A stretch of DNA of 64,000 bases, taken from contig JABBOT010000082.1 in assembly GCA_016165875.1 (NCBI GenBank), forward strand, positions 4,143,168 to 4,207,167, read 5' to 3'. This document shows positions 33,851 through 45,338 of the stretch, in pieces (the stretch's first letter is position 1; each line of letters starts with the position of its first letter). Below the pieces are notes generated by a model. That model was not told the origin of the DNA, searched no databases, and saw only the letters and a program-made list of their open reading frames with translations. Both the position numbers and the translations under genes were made by a program. This DNA comes from Acanthopleura granulata. Taxonomy: Eukaryota; Mollusca; Polyplacophora; Chitonida; Chitonidae.

Positions 33851-36698
33851 TTAAAAAAGTGAAAAAAAACAATTGTTGAAAAAATGAAAAAATAAAAAAC
33901 CTTTTTTCTGATAACATTTAATTTTTATGCAAGAATTATCATAATGCAGTTTCAAATAAATTATTTAAGAGCTGTCCCTATCAAAGCATATGTCTTGAAG
34001 AAAAAATGTCCACGCCAAAATGAAGGGGAATGAAAATCTTGGAGATAAAAGGTGTGTTGCGGTAATTATTACAAAGGGGCGGAAGACCTCGGTATAAGAC
34101 TTTCTCAAAACTCTTTCGCATCACTCTGAAGCCAGATATATACGTATTCACAAAGTTTGGGATAAAAACAGCTTAGGCTAGAAGACATACATCCACCTGC
34201 TAAGTGATCAAGAAATTAGAACAGGAACCCTTTCTGTCGAGGCAGGATTTCAAAAAGCGATTTCATAGGGGAGTCACACGTCAAAATGTCCACGCGAGGA
34301 TCTGCGCAAAACCCATATCAAACAAACGCACAAGCCTCTTTCCAAAATCCAGCAACTTTGAGATGCCGGAAATCTGTGTCAGAGGGGTTTATAACATACA
34401 TGCATTGGCTTCTGGTCAGATATAGATATGTATTTATGTATGACAAACAAAATCCTGATGTCCTTCAGTGACAACTGCCAAGAGCGAGCCTGTGGTGGGC
34501 AGATTCGCCCCCGGCCCGCACAAGGGCAGCCCTTCATGCACGTGCCAGACCAGGAAGTCGCTGCCAACAAACACATGCACATGACAATGAGGATCAATGA
34601 TGGCTACCAGATATGATGACTCAGCAAAACAGGGATTACTGCAGCAATGTACGCAATGTGTGAAAATGTCAAAATTTCTGCTTATAGTTTGGTATAAGTA
34701 CATTAACACGCTTGTATATGTGTATGACATGATTGCTAACACTGTTTGCAATTGGACCCGGAGGTCAGAACATCCAGAATTGGCCATGCTATAGTTATAG
34801 AAGTTCATCAAGAACATTTCTTACACTGAATTCATGAACAGACAAATACAAAATGTCAACAACATCAAAATAAACTTTTCATGAACTATCATCAGGATCA
34901 AATGTAACAATATTCAGATGTGTACCACTAACAAGTTGGATTTCTTATTTCTAACATTTAACATTTCTGAATAATAAAGAGCACTCGATCAACCAGACTA
35001 TATATTATTATGGAATACTTCAACTCAAATACTAATGTTTATATTCTTCCATCCAATTTTTATTGAAATCAACAAAAATTTTATCAAACTAATCTTGCAA
35101 GTAAATGAAAGTCACAGCTGGAATCTGCAACATTTCTGTCAACCCTTAAAACAACCATCTTTGATTGGGTACAATTTACTTAATTAACAGCCTAAACACT
35201 TAGTATTAACTACTTTTAGCTGGTTTTTCTCCAAAATATGCCTACATTGTTGCTATTATCCAAAAATCACAGATTACTTATCAACATAATAAATGGCAAA
35301 ACTTCTAAGAGAGAGGTTCCAACAGTTCAAGTCTTTCATGGTACAATTTAGGACAAAAAACTACAAAAAATGGATTAAAGATGATAATATCCTACCTTGA
35401 CTATCGTTGAAGTCTCACATGTAATTTCCACCCTATCCCCCCCACCCCACCAATTCATGCGAGCTCTCCCATAGGTGAGTAGAAATCGTGATTCTGTAGA
35501 CTTACCTGGATTAATCCGACGGAGTTAAAACAACAGGTAACGCCTTTAGGCTCAGGTTAAGCCCTTCACCTGGGTTTGGAGGTCAGGCAGATTTGAACTA
35601 GCCAACAATTAATACAAACAAAGGCAGCAGTGTTAACATCCAGTCGACAGCAGCCTCATTAACGGTTACCAGCTGATATCACCCATTACAGGGAACTCAT
35701 GCGCAACTCTGGTAACATGCAATGTCAACTATGCTTGAAAATGTCTGTGCTATTCAACTGACATCACACACATTGATGACAGTGTTAACAGGAAATCTGC
35801 AGCAGACCTTGTTCAAGTTTCTCAGCTGACATTACAGCATGATCACAGTGGATACGATATGTGTACAATTCTGGCAAACAAACAAACTGTCAACTTTGCC
35901 TCTTTGTTTGAAAATATCTGTGCTATTCACCAGACATCACACACAGTGACGACATTAAAGTTCTTCCTTTCGTCTCTCCCATGCAAACCCGCTTGAAAGC
36001 TGTCATCAAAATCACAGACTAATCCTGCATTATAGCAGCACACAACTTAATTTGCCAAAGAAATCAAGTCACCTCATGGCAATGTCTCCAAATCATGCAA
36101 AACCATTTGTAGGAACAAATTCTGTATCATCGGAAAAACCTGACCCACAAAAAAAAAAATTAAAAATTCATAAATTATGTATACTAACAGCAACACTGAC
36201 GATTACAAAGTATTGTCCTTTGTCTAATAGTTTCACCAGGTTGGCCAGGAATATTTCTGAGAGGCTTAATGAAGTATCCCTCAGAACTCCTAGTCTTTGT
36301 CCCACCTGGATGCAATTACAGCACTTAGAAGAGGTACAGGCAACACAGACAAAACGCAACTAAATGTATATCTTCGCTGATAATCCAACAAACTGATCAC
36401 ATGTGCTGTCACATCATCCTTGCAATTGTGTGAAACTGGGCAGGTAGACTCGACGACGGAAAGGTGACACATCCAAATCTCGGTGTCACAAGCACCTCCT
36501 GAGCCGTCCTACCGAATTAGCCTCTGACTCTTAAAGGAAATCAGGCGTCTCCCTCACATGTACGAGCCCCAGTGAAATGTCAGGTGTAATGCTGGGAAAT
36601 CCCTACCCAGGAGCCAGCCCCTTCAATTGGGAGAATTTCCCCTAATATGTGATTTGCCATTTACCTTGTGTTGATACACTGTGCGATTTGTTGACAGC
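33851..36698. other. Mostly unique non-coding DNA
   Basis: A 61-codon frame at 34286 begins MSTRGSAQNPYQTNAQASFQ after a fair start context, but no donor or promoter supports it. The stretch 34480-34560 is unusually GC-rich; on the minus strand it can be read as a Cys-rich peptide containing GTCMKGCPCAGRGRIC. Three CAGGTR sites lie at 35503-35573. No intact element recognised. Confidence 0.4.
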
Positions 36699-36929
36699 TT
36701 CACCTGGGGGCCAGGTGAAACATCAAACATTGTCGGGCTGCTGCTCGCTCATGGCTTTGGCTCTCTGGTAAAGCCAGGTAAAGTTAATGAGCCTCAGAAC
36801 AGGTGAGCTGGCTACAGTGTATTGCTGTATATTTGAGTACTTTGATACCTGAAGAGAGGGTAGACTTGATCCAGGTGATTGTCACTGTCCAGATCTTATC
36901 AGCTAATACCTGTCGGAGATCAACAGGTG
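36699..36929. promoter_or_regulatory. E-box cluster with a perfect CACCTGG palindrome
   Basis: TTCACCTGG (36699-36707) and CCAGGTGAA (36711-36719) form an exact 9-base inverted repeat around GGG. Further CAGGTR sites follow near 36775, 36800, 36872 and 36924, giving at least six in 230 bases. The surrounding 36540-36820 is GC-richer than average. The motif is the Snail/Zeb and bHLH E-box core; enhancer function is inferred. Confidence 0.35.
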
Positions 36930-38860
36930 TTTGATTGCAATCTTTCTCTCTTTGAAGTGACCAGCTACAAAAAATTAACAGCTCACAGACCTTGAAAAAC
37001 TGAAACTACCTCAGATTTCACCAGACACCAGAACATACAAACTCAGGTGAAGAGAACTAACATACCACAAATCTTCCCACAACTGTTTCAGCCTTTTTTT
37101 CACACATAACTTGGGAGCAGATAACCAATTTCTGTCCAGACATACAAAAAAGATGATTCTTTGAGTTGTTCCAACTTTAGTTTTTAAAGAGAGGTGTAAA
37201 ATATTTTTACACAGTTTATAGTTTTCTACTAAAAATTAAAACAAGTTCATAATTCATAAAAAAGAAATACATGTGTAAAAATAGAATCAATAAAAAAAAA
37301 CATGTTTTAAGAAATCTTCAAAAATAAATTTATGCTATCACCTATGCTCACATGCACTGAAATTGGGCACTGTTCATGTATATCAAATGCAGAGAAAATT
37401 ATTGACACTTATTACCATATAAATCGAATGGTTACATGTATAAAACATGGGGTCAGATTCTCAGAGAGAGCTTGGAGAGAAAACTTGCAAATTCTCCAAA
37501 TAGCTGTTACCTAGATTTCAAGAAATAACACTTAAAATTTAGGTAGTTCTTTCTCAGCAATTACCCTGTATCACACTGTTAACTTTAAGCCTGCTGTTCA
37601 TGAAGGAGACAGTACATTACAAAAATCATTAGAAACTTTACCACATCACTCGTCCAGACAGATAAGTGTTTTCACAAAGAACTAGAGACCACTCTGACAA
37701 GTCTCATTCATTCACAATTTTATTGTGACATAGTCTGTGATGTTATCAGGGAGAGCAGTCAATAGTCCAACAACTGAAGCCATTGACACTAAGCCAGGAT
37801 GACAAATCCACCCATTACCCTCAATTATCCTGCGTAAATGAGAACGAAAACATGTCTATATTATTTGTCAGGATGCACTGATAAGATCAAAATGATACCT
37901 GTATGTCTGGCTTTAGCTATTATCAAATAACAGTCTTTACCTGACAGTCAACAAAGCAAAAAAAAATGCAAACTACATGTGCATGTCTAAGTTTTCTTAC
38001 ATTTTATTATCTTTCTCCACAATGCATGCAGAGGCCTGTAAGATAAAAAATTTAAACAGTTTTGTCTCCCTGGAGTATTTCTAAGCAATATAGGTTTCAA
38101 CCACTTTATGTTGGGAAAAGAAGTAAACAAAATAGACATTTCTGTGTTAACAGAGCTTTTTAAATTTCCACATCCAGACCCTTGCTTACACTGACCAATG
38201 AACCCTACCGACAGCTCCACAAACTTTTAGACTCAACCTCAATTTCTTCTTACAAACATGTAGTTAAGGATTTGTCAGATCATTTCAAAAGAATTTTAGT
38301 GAAACCTGAATTCACAACTATTATTCACTAAAAGTGAAACACTCCAAATTTAGGCAATCACAACCTAGCAGTTTAGGTATGTACATGCAGACACTTCGTA
38401 ATAAAAAACAGTGCCGCAAAGAATAAACGCTGTTGGCATTTTGCCCTGAAAGCAGCTAGCAGTCTCAGATTTATGCTGGATCATTGCATAAGCTCTATCT
38501 AATCTGTGAAAATCTGACCTACCCAGATCACTGTCTAGGAGACAGACAATGTTACCATACTTTACATGCCTCATGTCTTAGCTTGTTGATTTCCCTTCAG
38601 GGGGTGTTGTTGGGACCACCCTCATAAACTCTAGGTTACATAAGGAATGTTTTAATGTTTTATTTTTGTACAGTCTGACTTCTTAATAGTTAAACAGCAA
38701 AGCTGGATATTTAAATATGTCGCAATGTCTGACATACACTTAAGAATGTTCCAGTTCAAAGAGTATTTAACTTTAAATCTGATCCAGTATAAGATGTTAA
38801 CTGGTCTCCTGAAATTATATCACTGTAGCTCTGTGTATACTTGTTTTGCAAAACTTGCAG
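36930..38860. other. Unique non-coding DNA, no gene seen
   Basis: AT-rich. No splice-bounded frame or transposon recognised. Confidence 0.55.
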
Positions 38861-40043
38861 TTCACACTATATGTATACATACTACTTTTACTGATGTTCA
38901 CACTGCACGTATACACACTACCTCTACTGATGTTCACACTGTATGTATACACACTACTTTTACTGATGTTCACACTGTACGTATACACACTACTTCTACT
39001 GATGTTCACACTGTACGTATACACACTACTTTTACTGATGTTCACACTGTACGTATACACACTACTTCTACTGATGTTCACACTGTATGTATACATACTA
39101 CTTCTACTGATGTTCACACTGTATGTATACATACTACTTTTACTGATGTATGTATACACACTACTTCTACTGATGTTCACACTGTATGTATACACACTAC
39201 TTTTACTGATGTTCACACTGTACGTATACATACTACTTTTACTGATGTTCACACTGTACGTATACATACTACTTTTACTGATGTTCACACTGTACGTATA
39301 CACACTACTTCTACTGATGTTCACACTGTATGTATACATACTACTTCTACTGATGTTCACACTGTATGTATACATACTACTTTTACTGATGTATGTATAC
39401 ACACTACTTCTACTGATGTTCACACTGTATGTATACACACTACTTTTACTGATGTTCACACTGTACGTATACACACTACTTTTACTGATGTTCACACTGT
39501 ACGTATACATACTACTTCTACTGATGTTCACACTGTATGTATATATACTACTTTTACTGATGTATGTATACACACTACTTCTACTGATGTTCACACTGTA
39601 TGTATACACACTACTTTTACTGATGTTCACACTGTATGTATACATACTACTTTTACTGATGTTCACACTGTATGTATACACACTACTTTTACTGATGTTC
39701 ACACTGTATGTATACATACTACTTTTACTGATGTTCACACTGTACGTATACATACTACTTCTACTGATGTTCACACTGTATGTATATATACTACTTTTAC
39801 TGATGTATGTATACACACTACTTCTACTGATGTTCACACTGTATGTATACACACTAATTTTACTGATGTTCACACTGTATGTATACATACTACTTTTACT
39901 GATGTTCACACTGTATGTATACATACTACTTTTACTGATGTTCACACTGTATGTATACATACTACTTTTACTGATGTTCACACTGTATGTATACATACTA
40001 CTTTTACTCATGTACATACTACCTTTACTGATGTTCACACTAT
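38861..40043. repeat. 36-bp satellite array with 27-bp variants and higher-order structure
   Basis: About 1.18 kb made of roughly 29 full 36-base units (TGTTCACACTGTATGTATAC plus an ACTACTTTTACTGA-type half). Four 27-base units lacking TTCACACTG-like sequence begin near 39151, 39394, 39565 and 39808, at intervals of 243, 171 and 243 bases, which shows higher-order duplication. Most units carry GTATGTATACATAC, a perfect 14-base palindrome, or its one-base variants. Unit lengths are multiples of three and stop-free in several frames, so open frames of 465, 399 and 407 codons appear on both strands. They are by-products, not genes. Confidence 0.96.
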
Positions 40044-40660
40044 AATTTCCTGTGTTTTCCCTGCCACTACATGGTCTTTGAAATATTTCAGACTTTTGTT
40101 ACCAAGAGAGCAAGTAGGCTAGCTATCCATTTCTTTAATGTTTCCAGTGCACCAGCCCAAAATATCTTTCCATGAAAAGGTTGGCATTAATTGCACATTT
40201 CCTTAAAGGCCCCCAAGAAACAGTCTGTTTCACAACACCTAAGATAGTTGCACATTCCTCTATCACACTCACTGAAATAAAATCTTCTAGCTGCAATGAC
40301 AAAAAAAAAAAAACGAGAACGAGGTAAACTAAAACTGCGAGAGAGTTTGTGCAGTAAGCGTAATCGCTTATGCAAGCTTATCACAGCTGAGCTGATGAAA
40401 TCTCTTGTCAGTGAGCGCACCGACTGCTGGGATAATGATGAAGCTTCTGCAATGTTTTGTACCTGACGGCAAATAAGCCAGGCACTTCACACCTAACACA
40501 AGTCTGTGGAATCTCTACAAAAACCCCCACTTCTTCCAAAGTCTCACCCAACAAGTCTGGTGATATGCATACACAGTGTAAATTTTCAACATTTCTCACT
40601 GTATAGTCATACAGTTGTGGATTCAGTCCCCTTCCATAACTTAAAGAACAAGGCAGGGGG
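40044..40660. other. Unique non-coding DNA, no gene seen
   Basis: A poly-A run lies at 40301-40312. Opposing 101-103 codon frames around 40408-40811 are accidental. Confidence 0.5.
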
Positions 40661-40800
40661 AGGAGTTTGTTTGTTTGTATGGGGTTTTCAACAATATGGC
40701 CAGGCCCAATGCCACTCATGCATATTCACAGTGCTGCCTCACAGGATCACCATGCTGAAGACACCAGGTGACAAAAAGACACTGGACAAGACACTCCCTC
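40661..40800 (+). mobile_element. Fragment resembling a dispersed mollusc repeat
   Basis: GTTTGTTTGTATGGGGTTTTC, then CAACAATATGGCCAGGC and CACAGGATCACCATGCTGAAG, then ACACCAGGTGACA. From memory these phrases occur in this order in a widespread molluscan interspersed repeat. There is no second copy in the window to prove it, so this is recognition only. Confidence 0.35.
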
Positions 40801-42034
40801 CTATCATATAATATGCCTCGCCTATTCCTCTGAAGCTGTGACAGGTAGGGAGTGCCTTAATTAGCCAGGATTGCTTAACAAGAAGGCTAATTACTGTAAT
40901 TCTTCAACCTTTTTGCATCTTTGCAAGGTGTTCATTCAAGAATATTTTGAAGGTATTATTCTGTGTTGACTGATGAAATTATACTTTTTGGGAAGCCCTG
41001 AAACTGGCCAATCCAACCAATGAGGTTTTATCTCCAAAACCAAATTAAAAATGTGCATAAATTGCACTGCAAGCTGCTCTTTCATATGCAAAAAGGTTGA
41101 TGAATTAGGGCAGAGAAAATTCACTTCTTGGGGTTCTCTGACACTGGTAAACTTTGATGACCCCTTACAATCATAGTAGCTTCAACCTTTAACATGCTGG
41201 GATTATCCCAATGAGACAGGTTTGATTATTTGTCTCCCAATTCCTGGGTGCTCTGAGCACATTACCCACAAGATGAAGCATTTAACACTGACGCTCCAGA
41301 ATTATCCCCACTCAACAAGGAAAACAGCCGTCAGCAAATCTCTAGTTCCCTTGGAATGCGTTGTTGAATGAAACAACTCTGATGCACAACCCATGTGCAT
41401 GTATGTGTAGTCAGTCACTAAATAAAACTGGCATACTGAAGATTTGTCCGAAGGCAGTGATGACATTCACAAGCAACCAGCTAGTTTAAACCACACACAC
41501 AACCATTCCTGTTCTCAAGGTGTGATATACAGTGGTCATAACATTTAATACCTCTTTGTACAACACTGCATCCGTATTCATATGTATTTCTGTCTGATGT
41601 TCCACAAGTCTGAGAGTCATATAGAAAGACAAACTTTCTTAGGACAGAGTTATGTCCCCTTGGGAAATAAAGGTTTGACTAGTCGTGGCATTTTCTGCTG
41701 ATACAATCTCTTTGGTGTATTGCTGGAAGAAGCCTTATTTACAAAATGGTAAATACTCCAAAACAATGACCCCAAGCAAAGCAAGGCACTGAGTATAACT
41801 GTTGAGTAAAGAGGGAGAGAGAAAAACAAACTACCTCCCACCCCACCACTTCAATCTCATGCCCAAGAGCCCTGCCCTGCTCTGCTCTGAACCTAAACTC
41901 ACCCCTGAAGAAGGTGATTCATCTAACATATGTATATTATTATAACCAAGGAGGTTTAAGTGCAATGCTGACCTCTGAGATTTACAAAGGTTCAAAGGTT
42001 CAAAGGTCATGGTACTTGCACTGTGTTTTGCCAG
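40801..42034. other. Unique non-coding DNA; short AAGGTTCA direct repeat
   Basis: At 41985-42010 the sequence AAGGTTCAAAGGTTCAAAGG followed by TCATGG gives three nuclear-receptor-type half-sites (AGGTTC, AGGTTC, AGGTCA) at 8-base spacing. Nothing else recognised. Confidence 0.45.
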
Positions 42035-42046
42035 GATGGTTCTCAG
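42035..42046 (+). other. Splice-like 12-nt micro-exon candidate
   Basis: GCACTGTGTTTTGCCAG precedes GATGGTTCTCAG, which is followed by GTAAGAAATGG. Both boundaries fit consensus and 12 nt preserves any frame. Micro-exons of this size are known in neuronal genes, but such pairs also arise by chance at this window length. Confidence 0.15.
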
Positions 42047-43023
42047 GTAAGAAATGGCTTGTAACCTCAGATGAAAACCCTTTGAACGAACTCAAATGGA
42101 AGGCCAAAGTTGATGTCACTTGAATAACCTTTTTTTTTATTAGGTCACATTCCCAAAAGGCTTCAGCTCTCAAAAAATCAGGATCTGCACATTATCACAG
42201 TCAATGTGGTAAGCAATACCTCTGAAACACAATGTACCCACACAGTGCTTTTTCCAACAATTCTTGAAAAGACATCTCATCTCAAGTGAGAGATGTGGGT
42301 GATCCTAATCCAACTTCAGTATGGAGAAATTACATTACAAGATGAACAGACTGTTAATGGGCAGGTGATATAGCCATCAACTTTACAGATACCTTCACTC
42401 AGAGCACCAAACAAACAAACAAACCTTAAGAGTACCACTACCAGTTCTAGCCCAGTCACACAAAATACACCTGATTTGTTGTGTTCTGTCAATCTGATAT
42501 GTGCATCAATGATTAAATGTCAAAATGTGTTTAGCGGTAAATAAATGCAAATTCATTTAATGAAAACGCAAACAGTACCACTATTTGTATCTAATGGATG
42601 AAGACACTGCACTTCAAATGAAACAATAGCCCTAACTGTGCTTGTAATGAAAGGTCTCCTGTAGAAAATGCATGTAATGCTGGGAATTCCAACAAAGAGC
42701 TTGTCAAAGAGAAGATGAATGTAATGGACAGAGATTGGTAATTTCTCAGTGGGTTGCCATCAGTTTTGCTGAAATACATGTAATTCAGCCAATATATATG
42801 ATCCAAATAAGAAGCAACAGATGTAAACAAGCCATCAGATGGATTGTGGTTTATTAGCCTTACATGAAGGCAGCTTACGATTCTCTACCAATAAAGAATG
42901 ATGATGTTGACATGCAAACAAAAATAGCTTCATTTTGTATATGGCCCAAACTATTCAAGTTATATTTCGTTTAATTAGAATACAGATTACGTTCAGAATT
43001 ATTTGTGATGTAACACATTCAAA
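42047..43023. other. Unique non-coding DNA, no gene seen
   Basis: AT-rich; nothing recognised. Confidence 0.55.
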
Positions 43024-43227
43024 AAAGAACAAAACACTGTGTCTCTACTTACTCTCTAGTACAACAACTCCAGACAAAGAACAAAACACTGTGTCTCTAC
43101 TTAATCTCTAGTACAACAACTCCAGACAAAGAACAAAGCACTGTGTCTCTACTTACTCTTTAGTACAACAACTCCAGACAAAGAACAAAACACTATGTCT
43201 CTACTTACTCTTTAGTACAACAACTCT
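43024..43227. repeat. 52-bp tandem repeat, about four copies
   Basis: Units start at 43024, 43076, 43128 and 43180, with consensus AAAGAACAAAACACTGTGTC, TCTACTTACTCTCTAGTA and CAACAACTCCAGAC. Each differs by one to three bases, and the last unit breaks down after CAACAACT. Recent local amplification; no coding potential. Confidence 0.92.
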
Positions 43228-44050
43228 TTAGTATATCTGACAAAATATCTACCAGGACCATCTTTTGATGTGTCAGCCAAAAGAATTTTAAAACAGTAAA
43301 ATATCAATATTTCTCGAATTGCGTGCATGCATGTGCAAGACAGCAGAAAATTTTTCCTTCGTACATAAAAATCCAGCTCGAGACTGGCTTAAGATTTCCC
43401 TAGCGACTTCATCTTACAAGACCCTCGGGTCCATACGCTGGACAATCATGCCGAGTTCAGCAGCATTTTCTGCACGCGTTGTCTCTTTAGTGCGCAACAC
43501 AAAGTGCCACGCTCCCTTAAATCCTGGCCCATCAAGCTCTTTCTGGTGTCACTATCTTGTCCACATACATCGACTGTATTGGAGAAGAGCCAGCCCAAGT
43601 TTCAGACAAGTACACATAAACAGAGCTTGTCTGGACAGACAAAAGCAAACAGGCAAACATCTCAGAGTGTATCAATGAAAACCCAAATACCCATAGTAAA
43701 TTTCCGTAACTGCACTTTAAGGTAGACAATGGTTAGCTTTTTTCAACAGAGCAATTTTGTTCCAGGATAGAGGTGATAATCCCTGCCAAAGACTCTTCGG
43801 ACATTAAAGCCTGATTTGTTACTATTAATACATCTCCATTAATCACCTGACATTTAATTATTGATTTAATTTGACCCACTACTGGTGTTAGATTCTCATT
43901 CAAGAAAAGCTTCCAATTATACTGTGGCGATTAGTTCCATGGACAGAGAAAACCACTACACTTCGGTAAGTAACTAACAGGCTTACATACAAGTGACAGC
44001 TCATGCAACTAGCTATCGAAAACTGACCAACTCATGCTTCCAAGTAACTT
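43228..44050. other. Unique non-coding DNA, no gene seen
   Basis: A donor-like CTTCG|GTAAGTAAC at about 43967 follows a short open stretch with an ATG, but the upstream AG is poor. No repeat recognised. Confidence 0.5.
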
Positions 44051-44190
44051 TATTTACCTAAAAACAAACAAAAATTAAGTACTTTAAGGACCCAGCACAT
44101 AAAATGTGAAAACTTATGTACTTTAAAGTCCTTGACTTTTTAAAATCAAATTCAAGTACTTTCAAGGTTTTCAAGGGCCTGTGTGAATGG
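44051..44190. mobile_element. Dispersed repeat of the 'CAAGTACTTTCAAGG' type
   Basis: The stretch repeats AAGTACTTTAAGGACC, ATGTACTTTAAAGTCC and CAAGTACTTTCAAGG, then TTTTCAAGGGCC and TGTGTGAATGG. From memory this style of interspersed element, built of ACTTT-CAAGG phrases, is widespread in marine animal genomes. Internal repetition is directly visible; the family is unassigned. Confidence 0.5.
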
Positions 44191-45063
44191 TGACATTTGC
44201 AAGAAGACAATGAAGTAACCAGCATGCAAGGATAAAATGGAAGAACTGCAGTGATGTCTTCCCTGGATCTGGGTGATGAAGTCAAGTAACCAAAAAGCTT
44301 TCTTTTTAAGGGCCAAACATTGATGTTCTACCTGTAAACAATTCTGTACTCATGGGCTGATCATCTGAACAATTAACAGTTCAGGAGGCTACCAACTGGT
44401 TTAAAGGAGGCAGTGAGCCATATGCCATCAGGAACCAGACACTCATCCTTACATGCATGTTAAATTTTTTTGTCACCCAGATAAAGCACTCTCGGCTATG
44501 CATCGAAAAGTAACAACTATCCATTACAGCTTTCCAACACACTAGGTCATGGAAACTGAAATTTGCCAACAAAGTATCACTTTATCTACCTGATTTCTAG
44601 GCCTTATAGCATCAATATTGACCTATATTATTTAAGAAATTTTACAACAAACTGAAATTTGTTCCCCCAGAGCATGTATCATCGTTTATATGAGGTTGAA
44701 CATCACTGCCCAGGGTATTTTGGTCACATCACCGCCCTGTCTATAATCTGCTGACACAGTCTAAGTGCTGTCCTATTGAAACACTATGCCTTACTTTTAA
44801 TCACTTCATTACATGTAAGATGATTCTAATTTAATTTACCACACAGTTACTTGTGAGTTAAAAATTCAAGTCATGAGGCATCAAATTTTAATTGTTTAAA
44901 TTCAAATACACAACAGAATTATACTGAAATTAATGCTGAAAATATCACCAAAAAAAAAAATTATTAGTCTTGAAAGTTTGTCAACCCCCATTCTTATCAT
45001 AAAGCATATTGCCAATTTCTGACATTATTTTCAGCTAGCCATGGCAAGTCTGGAATATCATAC
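44191..45063. other. Unique non-coding DNA, no gene seen
   Basis: AT-rich; no feature recognised. Confidence 0.55.
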
Positions 45064-45338
45064 CTGGCCAACAGGTATGTTTTGCTCCCATAAGACATAC
45101 GCCCATTTGTAATGAGTATGTGCAGGTAAATGCCAGGTGAGATATTCCAGGGATGATAATGAGTTACATAAACCACGTAGAATATGGCCAGCATGGATCA
45201 TGTTCTCTTGCACAGATGCTAAGACACAGGATTCCTCTACGACTTCCAGATTACAGTCTGCACATGACATCGTTTCCTTGATCCACCATATCAACTTCCA
45301 ACATTCCCTAATAATATCTGGCAAATTTCCGTTCCACT
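45064..45338 (-). CDS. Weak candidate exon, 275 nt, minus strand
   Basis: On the minus strand a long pyrimidine-rich region (two T-runs, then TTCAATCCCTTCCTTG) leads to ATTGTTTAG. The following 275 bases are open in phase 1 to 0 and end at GGCCAG|GTATGATA. The reading begins WNGNLPDIIRECWKL. It has about seven Trp and six Cys in 91 residues, far above normal, and I recognise no domain. The opposite strand is also open. The composition argues against a real protein. Confidence 0.15.

Noticed and set aside
34286..34471. 61-codon frame beginning MSTRGSAQNPYQTNAQASFQ
   Set aside because: Attractive Gln/Asn-rich start, but no promoter, donor or similarity supports it, and an unrelated frame is open across the same bases.
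38861..40043. CRISPR-like array
   Set aside because: Units are contiguous with no unique spacers, and the genome is animal.
38725..40122. Open frame of 465 codons (plus), with 399 and 407 codon frames overlapping on both strands
   Set aside because: All arise from a 36-bp satellite whose unit is a multiple of three and stop-free in several frames. Variation between units follows DNA units and shows no codon bias.
43024..43227. Splice-like AG-AGA-GTAAGT signals on the minus strand of the 52-bp repeat
   Set aside because: The pattern is complete in only one of the copies; others lose the acceptor or the donor.
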